A stretch of 64,000 nucleotides of DNA from JALYNX01 sp963780755 (GCA_963780755.1 CAWACX010000002.1:558001-622000), one strand, 5' to 3'. Counted from the stretch's first letter, positions 1 to 11,610 are shown. Notes: generated by a model from the sequence alone, not told the origin. Numbers and translations are program-made.

Positions 1-267
1 TCCTGGTCGTCGGCGAAACGGTCATCGGCTGATGGGGGCAGGTCGAGCCCTCGAGCCAGGAAAGTCGCCATCTCACCCCTGGTGACAGATCCGGGACGGG
101 CAATATCGGGTGTTGGCCGGTGGGTTGCAACCGGTCGTTATGCCTTCGGCGGCGATGGCCTCGATGCCGCCTTCGTGAACGCTCCCGTCGTCGTCGACGA
201 AGGTGCCCCCCGGGGCCAAGGCCGCCAGGACGACGACCAAAGTCAGGCCGTAGAGCAAGAGGTGCAT
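1..267 (-). pseudogene. SLH-like surface protein, N-terminal part, frameshifted and cut by window edge
   Basis: The reading frame starts at the ATG at 267 with a hydrophobic export signal (MHLLLYGLTLVVVLAALAPG). It enters an S-layer-homology-like repeat with a Phe-Val-Asp-Asp-Asp motif and a GCNPP core. The frame stops at 73. From about position 85 another frame carries on the same repeat (VTRGEMATFLARGLDL, then a new FADD repeat start), so a single extra base near 82-90 breaks the gene. The rest lies beyond the left edge. The repeat matches those of the genes at 2649 and 4246 but is more diverged. It is probably a secreted, envelope-attached protein. Whether the frameshift is real or a consensus error cannot be told here. 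Confidence 0.7.
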
Positions 268-373
268 CGAGCCCCGGAATTGGTCACCTTCCGAGGGTAC
301 CCAGCCCTCCGCGTTTCAGACCCTTCACAACGTTGAAACAAGGAGGTAACACGGGGGCGGTTTCGTCTGTTCG

Positions 374-904
374 GTGAAGAGCGAGGTCGAGCTCGTCCTG
401 TGGCCCGGAGGAGAGGAGAGGAGGCGCGCTTTGCTCGCGGCCGGACGCCCTCATCTCCTGCTGGTCCACTCGGGCAGCCCACCTCCGGTATGCCTTGACG
501 TCCTCGAAGACTGGATCCGGGCCCCGGCGCCGGAGTCGGATCTCGAGGTGCGGGCGGAGACCCTGCGTCGAAGGGCCCGGGACCGTGAGCGGTCGGTCGC
601 CAGTTTGCCGGCGCTTGAAGAGAACGGGATGCTTCGCTTCGGTGATGGTTGGGTTGCGTTGTCCCCGCTGGAGGCGCGCATCGTCGGGGCGATGATCACG
701 CGACTCGGCGCCGTCGTCACCCGACAAGGACTGACCGAGGCGGGGTGGCCTCGCGCGGAGGGAGGGAGGCCGGACCCGCATCGGAACACACTCGATGCCC
801 ACATCCTCCGACTTCGTCAGCGGCTGCCGGCGATCGGGCTCACCATCAGAACCATCCGCTCCCGGGGATATCTGCTCGAGCCGGTGCCTCCGACCCAGAT
901 GTAA
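374..904 (+). CDS. OmpR/PhoB-type winged-helix transcriptional regulator without receiver domain
   Basis: 176 residues. The C-terminal half (about 90-170) is a typical effector winged helix: LSPLEARIVGAMITRLGAVV, then RNTLDAHILRLRQRLPAIG and a wing ending IRTIRSRGYLLEP. The N-terminal 75 residues replace the usual receiver domain and show no phospho-acceptor Asp pattern. GTG at 374 is the only start after an in-frame stop at 347. The best Shine-Dalgarno-like run (aggaggt, 341-347) is about 26 bases upstream, so the start is imperfectly supported. It lies 103 bases before the ammonium transporter on the same strand, which makes a nitrogen-control (GlnR-like) role attractive. That role is inferred only from position and domain type. 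Confidence 0.8.
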   Translation: MKSEVELVLWPGGEERRRALLAAGRPHLLLVHSGSPPPVCLDVLEDWIRAPAPESDLEVRAETLRRRARDRERSVASLPALEENGMLRFGDGWVALSPLEARIVGAMITRLGAVVTRQGLTEAGWPRAEGGRPDPHRNTLDAHILRLRQRLPAIGLTIRTIRSRGYLLEPVPPTQM

Positions 905-1007
905 GAAAGCCATCATCGAATCGATCGCGATCCGTAACACCACGTTTCGAATCGATTCACAGAACCCTCCCTAATTTCGCCGGACCACGTCACAGGGAGG
1001 AATCGCC

Positions 1008-2540
1008 TTGAGATCAACGACACGACTGAGGAGGTCAGGGGCCGTGGCAACCGTCGTCGGCCTCTTGACGACGGTTGCTGCGTTACCCGCTTTCGCTCAA
1101 GAGACGGACGCGGCGGCGGCCGTCACCCAACCACTGAACCTGCTCTGGATCGTGATCGGGGCGGTCCTGGTCATCTTCATGCAGGCCGGGTTCGCGCTCG
1201 TCGAGACGGGATTTTCGCGTGCCAAGCACGCGGCGCACGTGGTGTCCACCAACTTCGCGATCTTTGGGCTCGGGTTTGTCGCATTCTTTGTCGTGGGCTA
1301 CGCCTTCATGTTCGGCGGTTTCTCATACGTGTTGCCGGGGTTCGATTTCGGTTACGACGCCGCTCTCGGTGGTCCGTTGATCGGCTCGGGCGACTGGGTC
1401 TTCCTCTGGCAAGGAGGCTTTCTCCTTCAGGGCGGCGCAATCACGCCTGCCGTTCTCGGGTTCTTCCTCTACATGGCAGCCTTCATGGACACCACCGCAA
1501 CGATCCCAACCGGGTCGATGGCGGAGAGATGGAGATGGAAGAGCTTCGTAGGATGGGGCCTCTTCTGCGGCGCCATCTACTACCCGCTGTTCGGTGCGTG
1601 GACCTGGGGTGGCGGCTGGTTGAATCGCTTGTGGAGCTCGATGGGCTGGGGAGTCGGCTACGCAGACTTCGCCGGATCGGGGGTGGTCCACGCCATGGGG
1701 GGAGCCGCTGCGTTGGCCGGCGCCCTCGCGCTTGGTCCCCGTCTCGGGAAGTTCAAGTCGGATGGCACCCCCAACGCTATCCCGGGACATCACATCCCGA
1801 TGGCGGCCCTGGGGACCTTCATCCTCCTGTTCGGATGGTTCGGGTTCAACGCCGCCTCGACTTTTGCGGCGACCGACGTCCAGTTCGCCACCGTTGCGGC
1901 CAACACGGCGATAGCCGGCGCCTTCGGGGCCGTGGCCTCGATGCTGTACTGCATGTACTTCCGGGGGAGGAAGCCCGATCCCGGGATGATGATGAACGGG
2001 ATGCTCGGCGGTCTGGTGGCGATCACCGCTCCCTGTGCTTTTGTCACCCCAGGTTGGTCGGCGGTGATCGGGAGCATTGCCGGTGTGCTGGTCGTGGAGG
2101 CGATCAGGTTCATCGAGAAGCGCGGGATCGACGACGTCGTCGGTGCGATCGCGGTTCACGGGGTGTGCGGGACCTTTGGGGTCCTCGCGGTCGGGATCTT
2201 TCCGGACGGTAGCTACGGCGACGGGTGGAACCTGGCGGTCGACGCGGCGGGCAGCCCGATCGAGATCAAGGGCCTCATTTATGGGGGCACAACTCAAATC
2301 CTTGCCCAGCTCGCCGGAGTCGTGGTGATCTGGACACTCATGTTCGGGCTCGCATATGGCTTCTTCAAGCTCCAGGACAGGATCACCAAGGGAGGAATCC
2401 GCCTCTCCGAGACAGCTGAGCGGCTGGGAATCGATCAGCCGGAGATGGGAGTAGTGGCCTACCCGGAGTTCATGGACATCGAGTTCGTCGAGGTGAAGGT
2501 CGTCGATCCCAACTCCAAGGAGACCGCAAGCATCAACTGA
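1008..2540 (+). CDS. amt: Ammonium transporter, Amt family
   Basis: 510 residues; carries NH4+/NH3 across the cytoplasmic membrane. A cleavable-looking signal (VGLLTTVAALPAFAQ) precedes about eleven membrane segments, as is normal for Amt. Family signatures are clear: QAGFALVETGF in the first helix, DTTATIPTGSMAERW, and the pore histidines in GVVHAMGGAAAL (about residue 228) and AIAVHGVCGTFG (about 384). Translation starts at TTG 1008, seven bases after gggagga (995-1001). The length is slightly above the 400-450 residues of many Amt proteins because of the signal and a soluble tail of about 45 residues. No P-II (glnK) gene follows; the unit ends at a strong terminator. The winged-helix gene upstream is the likely local regulator. 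Confidence 0.95.
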   Translation: MRSTTRLRRSGAVATVVGLLTTVAALPAFAQETDAAAAVTQPLNLLWIVIGAVLVIFMQAGFALVETGFSRAKHAAHVVSTNFAIFGLGFVAFFVVGYAFMFGGFSYVLPGFDFGYDAALGGPLIGSGDWVFLWQGGFLLQGGAITPAVLGFFLYMAAFMDTTATIPTGSMAERWRWKSFVGWGLFCGAIYYPLFGAWTWGGGWLNRLWSSMGWGVGYADFAGSGVVHAMGGAAALAGALALGPRLGKFKSDGTPNAIPGHHIPMAALGTFILLFGWFGFNAASTFAATDVQFATVAANTAIAGAFGAVASMLYCMYFRGRKPDPGMMMNGMLGGLVAITAPCAFVTPGWSAVIGSIAGVLVVEAIRFIEKRGIDDVVGAIAVHGVCGTFGVLAVGIFPDGSYGDGWNLAVDAAGSPIEIKGLIYGGTTQILAQLAGVVVIWTLMFGLAYGFFKLQDRITKGGIRLSETAERLGIDQPEMGVVAYPEFMDIEFVEVKVVDPNSKETASIN

Positions 2541-2566
2541 CGCGTCTGAGATCGGCGCCAGGTCGG

Positions 2567-2610
2567 GAAGGGAGAGTGGGTCACGACCCACTCTCCCTTC
2601 TTCGTTTTCG
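2567..2610 (+). terminator. Rho-independent terminator after amt
   Basis: A perfect 15-bp stem (2567-2581 with 2586-2600) closes a 4-base loop and is followed by a T-rich tail (ttcgttttcg). It lies 26 bases after the amt stop and before the SLH gene at 2649, so it separates the two transcription units. Confidence 0.9.
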
Positions 2611-2648
2611 GCTCAGGTCTCGCTCATCCGGGACCGATCTTCTAAAGG

Positions 2649-4249
2649 ATGGTGTGGTTCACCGCGCTCTTGGTGGGGTTGGTGTTGGCGGTGTTGCCGC
2701 CTGGGGGCTCGTTTGTCGATGACGACGGGAATGTGCATGAGGGTGGGATAGAGGCGATCGCGGCGGAGGGGATCACTCGGGGTTGTAACCCTCCGGTGAA
2801 TGATCGTTACTGCCCGGACCGGTCGGTGACTCGGGGGGAGATGGCGGTGTTCTTGTCCCGGGCGTTGGGTTTGGGGTCCAACGGCCGCAACTATTTCTCC
2901 GACGACAACGGTCATGTCTTCGAGGGGGGGATCAACCGGTTGGCGGCGGCGGGGATCACCCAGGGGTGTAACCCTCCGGCGAACACCCGGTTTTGCCCGG
3001 ACCGGTCGATGACCCGAGGGGAGATGGCTGCCATGTTGTCCCGGGCCTTCCATTATCCGGCGTCGTCGGTGAACCGTTTCTCCGATGACAACGGTCATAT
3101 CTTCGAGGGGGCGATCAACCGGTTGGCGGCGGCGGGAGTGACCGCGGGTTGCAATCCTCCGGGGAACACCAGGTTCTGTCCCGACCAGCAGATCAAACGG
3201 GACCAGATGGCCACCTTCCTCACCAGGGCCCTCCACCTCACCCCCAACAAACCACCAGCCCGGCTCCTCCCCCTCCCGGGCAACCCTGACGGCGATTTCC
3301 CGGTGCCGGTCGCCGCTCGGGCGGTCAACACATCCAATCCCGACCACGTCATCGGGAATGGGACTCCGCAGAGTTGCACCTCCCAGGCCGTGGTCAACGC
3401 GGTGGCCCAGGGCGGGATCATCACCTTCGAGTGTGGCCCGAACCCGGTGACCATCGTGATGAGCCAGACCGCCAAGGTGTTCAACGACACCGGGCCCCAG
3501 ATCGTGATCGACGGCGGCGGCCTGGTGACGTTGAGCGGCGGGGGCACGCGTCGGATCCTGTACATGAACACCTGTGACCAGGCGCAGGTGTGGACCACCT
3601 CACACTGTCAGAACCAGGACCACCCCCAGCTCACTGTCCAGAACCTCGCCTTCATCGACGGATACCAGCCCGGTATCAGCAACACAGACGGCGGTGGCGC
3701 CATCTTCGTGCGGGGTGGTCGGTTCAAGATCGTGAACTCGGTGTTTGCACGCAACGAGTGCGCAGTGAGCGGGCCCGACGTCGGCGGTGCATCGGTGCGG
3801 GTCTTCAGCCAGTACAACAACCAGCCGGTCTACGTGGTGAACAGCACGTTCGGCGGTGGACCCTCATTCACCAACACCTGCTCCAACGCCGGCGGCATCA
3901 GCAGCATCGGTGTCTCGTGGACGGTGATCAACAGCCTTTTCACCTACAACGAGACCACCGGACATGGAGCGAATCCAGCCCAGGGCGGGACTCCGGGCGG
4001 GGGGAGCGGTGCCGGCATCTACATGGACGGCAACGAGATAACCCTTCGGGTCCAGGGGACCCGGATGGAGCACAACCATGCCCGTGAGGGCGGCGGAGCC
4101 ATCTTCTTCGTGAGCAACAACCTCACCGGGCATCTCATCATCCAGGACTCGGTGCTGAGAGCGAACCCGAGCGATCAGTTCGAGACATGCCGGGAATCTT
4201 CTACCTCGGCGACGGCCCGATCCAGATCACGAACTCGGTGATCGAGTGA
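2649..4249 (+). CDS. Secreted SLH-like repeat protein with C-terminal right-handed beta-helix (one frameshift)
   Basis: The N-terminus (TALLVGLVLAVLPPGG) is a secretion signal. Three SLH-like repeats follow (about residues 20-195), each with F-x-DD-x-G, GCNPP and RGEMA-type motifs; such repeats usually bind cell-wall polymer. Residues 230-520 look like a parallel beta-helix: repeated IVIDGGG, LTVQNLAFIDG, FKIVNSVFARN and VVNSTFGGG turns, as in pectate-lyase-fold or polymorphic surface proteins. The annotated frame ends at 4241 in a low-complexity Arg/Ser tail. From 4187 another frame continues the helix (MPGIFYLGDGPIQITNSVIE) to TGA at 4247-4249, which overlaps the GTG of the next gene. One base is therefore missing near 4186, probably in a short C run. 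The substrate is unknown. Confidence 0.75.
2659..3262 (+). repeat. 604-bp direct repeat, copy 1 (SLH-like module)
   Basis: This segment is repeated at 4259-4862, exactly 1600 bases downstream in the same orientation, with only about three base differences by eye (near 2782, 3008 and 3072). It covers the signal peptide and all three SLH-like repeats of the gene at 2649, and stops where the unrelated C-terminal domains begin. Confidence 0.95.
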
Positions 4250-5738
4250 CGTCAAAGCTCACCGCGCTCTTGGTGGGGTTGGTGTTGGCGGTGTTGCCGC
4301 CTGGGGGCTCGTTTGTCGATGACGACGGGAATGTGCATGAGGGTGGGATAGAGGCGATCGCGGCGGAGGGGATCACTCGGGGGTGTAACCCTCCGGTGAA
4401 TGATCGTTACTGCCCGGACCGGTCGGTGACTCGGGGGGAGATGGCGGTGTTCTTGTCCCGGGCGTTGGGTTTGGGGTCCAACGGCCGCAACTATTTCTCC
4501 GACGACAACGGTCATGTCTTCGAGGGGGGGATCAACCGGTTGGCGGCGGCGGGGATCACCCAGGGGTGTAACCCTCCGGCGAACACCCGGTTTTGCCCGG
4601 ACCGGGCGATGACCCGAGGGGAGATGGCTGCCATGTTGTCCCGGGCCTTCCATTATCCGGCTTCGTCGGTGAACCGTTTCTCCGATGACAACGGTCATAT
4701 CTTCGAGGGGGCGATCAACCGGTTGGCGGCGGCGGGAGTGACCGCGGGTTGCAATCCTCCGGGGAACACCAGGTTCTGTCCCGACCAGCAGATCAAACGG
4801 GACCAGATGGCCACCTTCCTCACCAGGGCCCTCCACCTCACCCCCAACAAACCACCAGCCCGTTGCCCGATCCTTCCCGCCGACGACATCTGGAACACTC
4901 GTGTCGACTCCCTGCCGGTCCACTCAGATCAGCGCAATATGTGGCGACCATCGGATCCTCGGAGACCATGCACGCCGACTTCGGTTCCGGGGTTTGGCCG
5001 CCCGGGTCCACCAGCCCGATCGGGATCCCCTATCTCGAGGTGCCTGCAGGAACCCCGGGCGTGACCATCCAGTACACCGCCTACGGGGGTGAGTCCGATC
5101 CGGGCCCGTTCCCGATCCCACTCTCGGCCCCGATCGAGGGCGGGCCCGCTGCCGACGGCGATCGCCACGTGATCGTGGTCGACAAGTTCCGCTGTGAGCT
5201 CTTCGAGTTGTTCTATGCCTTCCCAGGTCCCGGCAACCGGTGGCGCGCCGCCTCCGGTGCGCGATACGAACTCGATTCCTACGATCTCCGCCCCGATGGT
5301 TGGACCTCCGCCGATGCGGCAGGCCTTCCCATCTTCCCCGGCCTGGTGAGGTACCCGGAAGTCGCCTCAGGTCGGATCACCCACGCCATTCGGTTCACGG
5401 CACCCGAGACCCGCGCCGCCCACGTCTGGCCGGCCCGCCATGATGCGTCGGACAACACAGGGACCTCGTTCCCCCCGATGGGTCAACGTTTCCGGCTCAA
5501 GGCGAGCTTCGACATCTCGGGGTTCTCGCCCCAGGTCCGGGTGATCCTGCGGGCAATGAAGGAATACGGGCTGGTGCTGGCCGACAACGGGTCGCCCTGG
5601 TATGTCTCCGGTGCCCCCGACCCCCGATGGGACAACGACATCCTCCACGAGCTCCATGAGATCCCGGGCTCGGCATTCGAAGCCGTCGACGTGTCGTCAC
5701 TGATGGTGAGCCCCAACTCGGGCCAGGCCCAGCCCTAG
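4246..5738 (+). CDS. Secreted SLH-like repeat protein with conserved C-terminal domain of unknown function (one frameshift)
   Basis: GTG at 4246 overlaps the corrected stop of the previous gene (GTGA), so the two are translationally coupled. Residues 1-205 (signal plus three SLH-like repeats) are nearly identical to that gene. The annotated frame runs out of sense after SLPVHSD (about 4929) and stops at 5064. A second frame continues without interruption as QYVATIGSSETMHADFGSG to 5738, so one base is missing near 4931. The roughly 270-residue C-terminal domain contains IPYLEVPAG, VIVVDKFRCELFELF, RYPEVASGRITHAIRFT, RFRLKASFDISGFSP, YGLVLADNGSPWYVSGAPD and DILHELHEIPGS. I recognise this as a conserved secreted bacterial domain but cannot name a reaction for it. 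Confidence 0.75.
4259..4862 (+). repeat. 604-bp direct repeat, copy 2 (SLH-like module)
   Basis: Second copy of the 2659-3262 segment. Its boundaries match the junction between the SLH-like module and the gene-specific C-terminal domain, as expected for a recent duplication or gene conversion of an anchoring module. Confidence 0.95.
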
Positions 5739-5769
5739 GCGTCGCATCGACTCTGTAGGTTTCGGTGGC

Positions 5770-6360
5770 ATGACGCACCGACGATGGCTGGCACCGGCCT
5801 TGTCTCTGGTGCTCCTGGCCGCATGCGGGGTGACCGGCTCGGGGACGATCGTGACCGAGGAGCGAGTCGTCTCCGACGTGACACGGATCGAGGTCTCGGG
5901 TGGTATCGCTCTCCGACTCACCGCCGAGCCCGGATCGGCAACCGAGGTGACCGTCAACTACGACGACAACGTCATCGACCGGATCAAGACCGAGGTCGAT
6001 GGGGACACCCTTCGCATCTACAGCGAGGGGATGTACAACACCCTCGGAGGCGGGGACCGTTACGTCGAAGTCATCGTTGGCGATCTGCTCGGCATCGAAG
6101 CGTCGGGAGGATCGGACGTGCTTGGCCAAGGTCAGGCGACGACAGTCGAGATCGAGGCCAGCGGTGGCACCGACATCGACCTGACAGCACTCCCGGTCGC
6201 GGAGATGATCCTCCAGGCGTCGGGGGGCGCCAACGTGGCCGTCAACGTGACGGAAGCCATCACCGGTGAGGCATCGGGAGGCGCCGACGTGTCGGTCGAG
6301 GGAAGCCCGGCTCAACAGAGCATCGAGACCAGTGGTGGCGCCGAGGTGTCGTACGGTTGA
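5770..6360 (+). CDS. Lipoprotein with GIN / DUF2807 adhesin-head domain
   Basis: 196 residues. A lipobox (SLVLLAAC) gives lipidation at about Cys-19. The rest is a DUF2807 (GIN, putative auto-transporter adhesin head) domain: ERVVSDVTRIEVSGGIALRL, then repeated short beta turns carrying a SGG motif (EASGGSDVLGQG, EASGGTDIDL, QASGGANVAV, EASGGADVSV, TSGGAEVSYG). Such domains form beta-helical stacks on the outside of the cell; their ligand is not known. The stop overlaps the TTG start of the esterase gene by four bases. Confidence 0.85.
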   Translation: MTHRRWLAPALSLVLLAACGVTGSGTIVTEERVVSDVTRIEVSGGIALRLTAEPGSATEVTVNYDDNVIDRIKTEVDGDTLRIYSEGMYNTLGGGDRYVEVIVGDLLGIEASGGSDVLGQGQATTVEIEASGGTDIDLTALPVAEMILQASGGANVAVNVTEAITGEASGGADVSVEGSPAQQSIETSGGAEVSYG

Positions 6361-7328
6361 CCTCCGGTGTGGTCCCTCCGTATCGGCAGGTCCCGGACAC
6401 GGTGTCGGAGGATTGGGCTGACCTCTTCGAATCGCTGTTGGATCCCACCGAAGCGCCGCCTCCGCCGGATCCCGGTGACCTCGAGGGCTGGCGGGAGCGG
6501 ACCCAGGTCCTCGAAGCCGAACGACTGGCGATGGGTCTTGGAGACTCCGGCCCCGGCGTCGAAGTCACCCCGACCCAGATCGGTGGAGTCCCTGTGCTCG
6601 AAGTCCACCCCGACGGTTGGGTCGATGACGGCCGCGTCGTTCTCTACGCCCACGGCGGTGGCTACGTGGCCTTCACCTCCCGGTCCACCATCGGAAACGC
6701 TGCGCTGGTGGCGCGGGCCTCTGGCCTCCGTGTGGTGTCGATCGATTACACCCTGGCGCCCCATGCACGTTGGCAGGAGGTCACCGACCAGGTCCTCGCG
6801 GTGTTCGGTTCGGTTGTCGGGGCCGGGACAACGATGGAGCAGATTGCGATCTATGGCGAGTCAGCCGGAGGGTCGCTCGTGGCGGGCTCGGTGCTCAAGA
6901 TGCGCGACCAGGGCATGGGGATGCCAGCAGCGGTGGTGATGTGGTCCCCGTGGTCCGACATCACGCAGAGCGGAGACACCTACAACACTCTGGCCGACTT
7001 CGAGGGAAGCTATGTCTACGAGCGCTTCTTGCGACCGGCAGCCCTTGCCTATGCCGACCCCGCCGATCACACCAACCCCTACGTGTCACCCGTGTACGGC
7101 GACTACACGAAGGGGTTCCCACCGACTCTGATCCAGGGCGGGACCCGGGAGATCTTTCTCAGCAACTTCATACGCCACTACCAGGCCCTCGACCAGGCGG
7201 GAGTGGAGGCCAAGCTCGACCTCTACGACGGAATGCCCCACGTGTTCCAAAACAAGCTGCCCGGTTCTCCGGAGTCGAAGGTGGCGGTGCGCAAGACCGC
7301 CGAGTGGATCACCGACCGGATCCGTTGA
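6357..7328 (+). CDS. Alpha/beta hydrolase, hormone-sensitive-lipase-type esterase
   Basis: 323 residues. Family IV esterase features: the oxyanion motif HGGG (VLYAHGGGYVAF), the nucleophile elbow GESAGG (IAIYGESAGGSLVAG), an acidic residue in GTREIFLSN, and the catalytic His in MPHVF near the C-terminus. It probably hydrolyses short acyl or aromatic esters in the cytoplasm. The TTG start overlaps the previous stop; GTG at 6369 is a possible alternative. Its 3' end overlaps the convergent HAD gene by 20 bases. Confidence 0.9.
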   Translation: MTSGVVPPYRQVPDTVSEDWADLFESLLDPTEAPPPPDPGDLEGWRERTQVLEAERLAMGLGDSGPGVEVTPTQIGGVPVLEVHPDGWVDDGRVVLYAHGGGYVAFTSRSTIGNAALVARASGLRVVSIDYTLAPHARWQEVTDQVLAVFGSVVGAGTTMEQIAIYGESAGGSLVAGSVLKMRDQGMGMPAAVVMWSPWSDITQSGDTYNTLADFEGSYVYERFLRPAALAYADPADHTNPYVSPVYGDYTKGFPPTLIQGGTREIFLSNFIRHYQALDQAGVEAKLDLYDGMPHVFQNKLPGSPESKVAVRKTAEWITDRIR

Positions 7329-8049
7329 CCGCCGCCTCGGCGAACTCGGCCATCGAGAAGAACAGGTGGTCGATGACGGGCAACTCCTCGACCCGGGCTG
7401 TGGCTCCCCAATGCCCGCCCGCGGACAGACGCTGACGGTCGATCCAGGCCGTGGCCAGCCCTCGGGCTTGCGCCGGAACGTGGTCGTGGAACAGGCTCTG
7501 GGCGACGTGGAGCAGGTCGTCGGGACCGGCACCCAGGTCGTTCCGAATCTGTTCGACGAGATACTCGAAGTTGCGTGGGTCCGGCTTGTAGGAGCCGATG
7601 TCCTCGGCGGTGTACACCGCATCGAAGTCGACGCCGAGCCAGGCCCGGGATGCGGCGAACCCGGCTCGATGGACGTTGGAAAGGATCACCAACCGATACC
7701 GTGTGGCAAGCTTGGCGAGGGCGGCCGGGCTGTCCTCGAAGGCGGGCCAGTTGGGGACCGAGTCGCCGAAGGCCTCATCCATCTCCATGGTGGTGGTCAA
7801 CCCGAAGCGGCCGGCCAACTGGCGGTGGACCAGGGCCAGGATCCGCGGGTAGCCCAGGGCCGGGCTCCGTGCTTCCACCTCGCTCTCGGCCTCGGCGAAG
7901 GCCGCGAGGGTCGTGCCCCGGTCGATGTCGCCGCGGCCGTTGTCGAGAAGCAGGGGCTGTAGTGCCTCCCAGATGCCAGCCTCCCAATCGATCAGGGTCC
8001 CGTAACAGTCGAAGCTGAGGACCCGATATTCGGAAATGGGCCGTGGCAT
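7309..8049 (-). CDS. HAD-superfamily hydrolase, haloacid dehalogenase type II-like
   Basis: 246 residues. The nucleophile motif is SFDCYGTLIDW (Asp in motif I), motif II is VILSNV, and the motif III lysine lies in GSYKPDPRNFEYL, the order and spacing of type II haloacid dehalogenases. Motif IV is less clear (VAQSLFHDHVPA, where HDHVPA is typical of the type II group). The substrate is unknown: a 2-haloacid or a phosphorylated metabolite. It lies 9 bases after the FAD oxidoreductase on the same strand and is probably co-transcribed with it. Confidence 0.88.
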   Translation of the reverse strand: MPRPISEYRVLSFDCYGTLIDWEAGIWEALQPLLLDNGRGDIDRGTTLAAFAEAESEVEARSPALGYPRILALVHRQLAGRFGLTTTMEMDEAFGDSVPNWPAFEDSPAALAKLATRYRLVILSNVHRAGFAASRAWLGVDFDAVYTAEDIGSYKPDPRNFEYLVEQIRNDLGAGPDDLLHVAQSLFHDHVPAQARGLATAWIDRQRLSAGGHWGATARVEELPVIDHLFFSMAEFAEAAVNGSGR

Positions 8050-8058
8050 CGCTCGAAA

Positions 8059-9231
8059 CTAGATCAGGCGGCCGGCGTGCTCGAAGAGCGGAGCTCCGTC
8101 GATGCAGCGCTGAGGGCCGAAGCGGCTCAGGTCGAGCTCGTGGGGGAGCCTCAGGATCGACTCGGCCAGGAATCGGCCGATCGCCGGAGCCTGCTGGAGC
8201 CCATGCCCGGAGAACCCGGAGGCCACGTAGAGGCCGGAGATAGTTGGCCACTCGCCGACGATGGCGTTCCCGTCGAGCGTGTTCACGTCGTAGAGCCCGG
8301 CCCAACTTCGCTGCACCCGGAGTTCGTCGAAGGAGGGGAGGTGCTCGATCAGCGCAGGCCAGATCACCTCCTCGAAGCGGTCCCGACTGGCAGGGGTGAA
8401 GTCGAATCCCACGGGGTCCTCGGGTCGCGACCAGGCGATCAGCCATGTGGTGTCGGACTCGGGGATGGCGTAGACCCCGGACGGGAGGAACACCGATGGC
8501 ATGCCCTTGGTATCGACGGTGGTCGCAACCACGTACACCGTGCGCATCACCGGCTCCACGGGCAGGTCGGCTCCGATTGCCGCGGCCAGTGCCGGTGCCC
8601 AGGCGCCGGCGCTGTTCAGGACGATGGGGGCGGTGAGAGTGGAGCCGTCGGCGAGGTGTACCCCTCGCATCTCACCACCGTTCGCCACGAGCTCGACGAC
8701 TTCTCCCTGAATCGGGATCGCTCCCAGCTCGATCGCCTTCGCCCGATATCCGCGGAGCATCGCCCCAGGGTCCACCGAGCCGTCCTGCATCCCAAGCGTG
8801 CCCCCGACCATGGTCTCCGACCGATAACCGGGGAATCTGGCCCCGATCTCGGCGATGTCCAGCCACTCCACGTCGCAGCCCAGGCTCTTCTGGATAGCCA
8901 GACCTGCCAATGCGGCGGCGCGGGTCGTCTCGTCGGCAAGGAAGAGGTTCCCCTGATGCCTGGCGCTGACAGCGGGCTGGTAGGTCGACGTCGCCATGTC
9001 ATCGGCGAACGTCTCCAGGACCGCCAGCGTGTGTTGGGAGATCCTGATGTTCTCCTCGAGGTTGAACTGGATGCGCACATTGCCGTCGGAGAGCACCGTC
9101 GAAGCCTGGCTATAGGTGGGATCCCTCTCGATCACCGCTACCCGAAGGCCGGGGTCCGCCCGGAGGAGGTGGTAGGCGGTTGAGCATCCCATGACCCCGC
9201 CGCCGGCCACGATCACGTCGAAGGTGGTCAT
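8059..9231 (-). CDS. FAD-dependent amino-acid oxidoreductase (DAO / sarcosine-oxidase-like)
   Basis: 390 residues. The N-terminal Rossmann FAD site is DVIVAGGGVMGCSTAYHLL with an acidic residue ending the second strand (VAVIERD). The C-terminal FAD contact is YVASGFSGHGLQQAPAIGRFLAE, typical of the DAO family (sarcosine oxidase beta, glycine oxidase, FOXRED1). It likely oxidises a secondary or N-methyl amine to an imine with transfer to O2 or an electron carrier. No partner subunits (soxA/D/G) are adjacent, so it is probably a single-subunit enzyme. It is first of two genes, with the HAD gene following. Confidence 0.88.
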   Translation of the reverse strand: MTTFDVIVAGGGVMGCSTAYHLLRADPGLRVAVIERDPTYSQASTVLSDGNVRIQFNLEENIRISQHTLAVLETFADDMATSTYQPAVSARHQGNLFLADETTRAAALAGLAIQKSLGCDVEWLDIAEIGARFPGYRSETMVGGTLGMQDGSVDPGAMLRGYRAKAIELGAIPIQGEVVELVANGGEMRGVHLADGSTLTAPIVLNSAGAWAPALAAAIGADLPVEPVMRTVYVVATTVDTKGMPSVFLPSGVYAIPESDTTWLIAWSRPEDPVGFDFTPASRDRFEEVIWPALIEHLPSFDELRVQRSWAGLYDVNTLDGNAIVGEWPTISGLYVASGFSGHGLQQAPAIGRFLAESILRLPHELDLSRFGPQRCIDGAPLFEHAGRLI

Positions 9232-9242
9232 GTCCTGTTCTG

Positions 9243-9286
9243 TGGACGAAAAGGGCTCAAATAGCGCCCTTTTCGTCCAAATTTCG
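9243..9286. repeat. Dispersed palindromic element, copy 1 (14-bp stem), possible bidirectional terminator
   Basis: A perfect 14-bp inverted repeat (9243-9256 with 9266-9279) surrounds a 9-base AT-rich loop and is followed by cgtccaaatttcg. The element at 45959-46011 shares this 13-mer and the inner tcaaat, so both belong to one repeat family. It sits between the hppA stop and the start of the FAD oxidoreductase gene, both on the minus strand, where it could end hppA transcription. Confidence 0.75.
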
Positions 9287-9288
9287 CA

Positions 9289-11610
<2,322 letters not shown>

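Noticed and set aside
934..949. Possible GlnR box (gtaac then gtttc) upstream of amt
   Set aside because: Half-site order and a spacing of 5 do not fit the known consensus well enough to call.
1323..2591. Long minus-strand frame (422 codons) opposite amt
   Set aside because: Shadow of the amt gene; composition is Arg/His/Pro-rich with no domain, and amt is certain.
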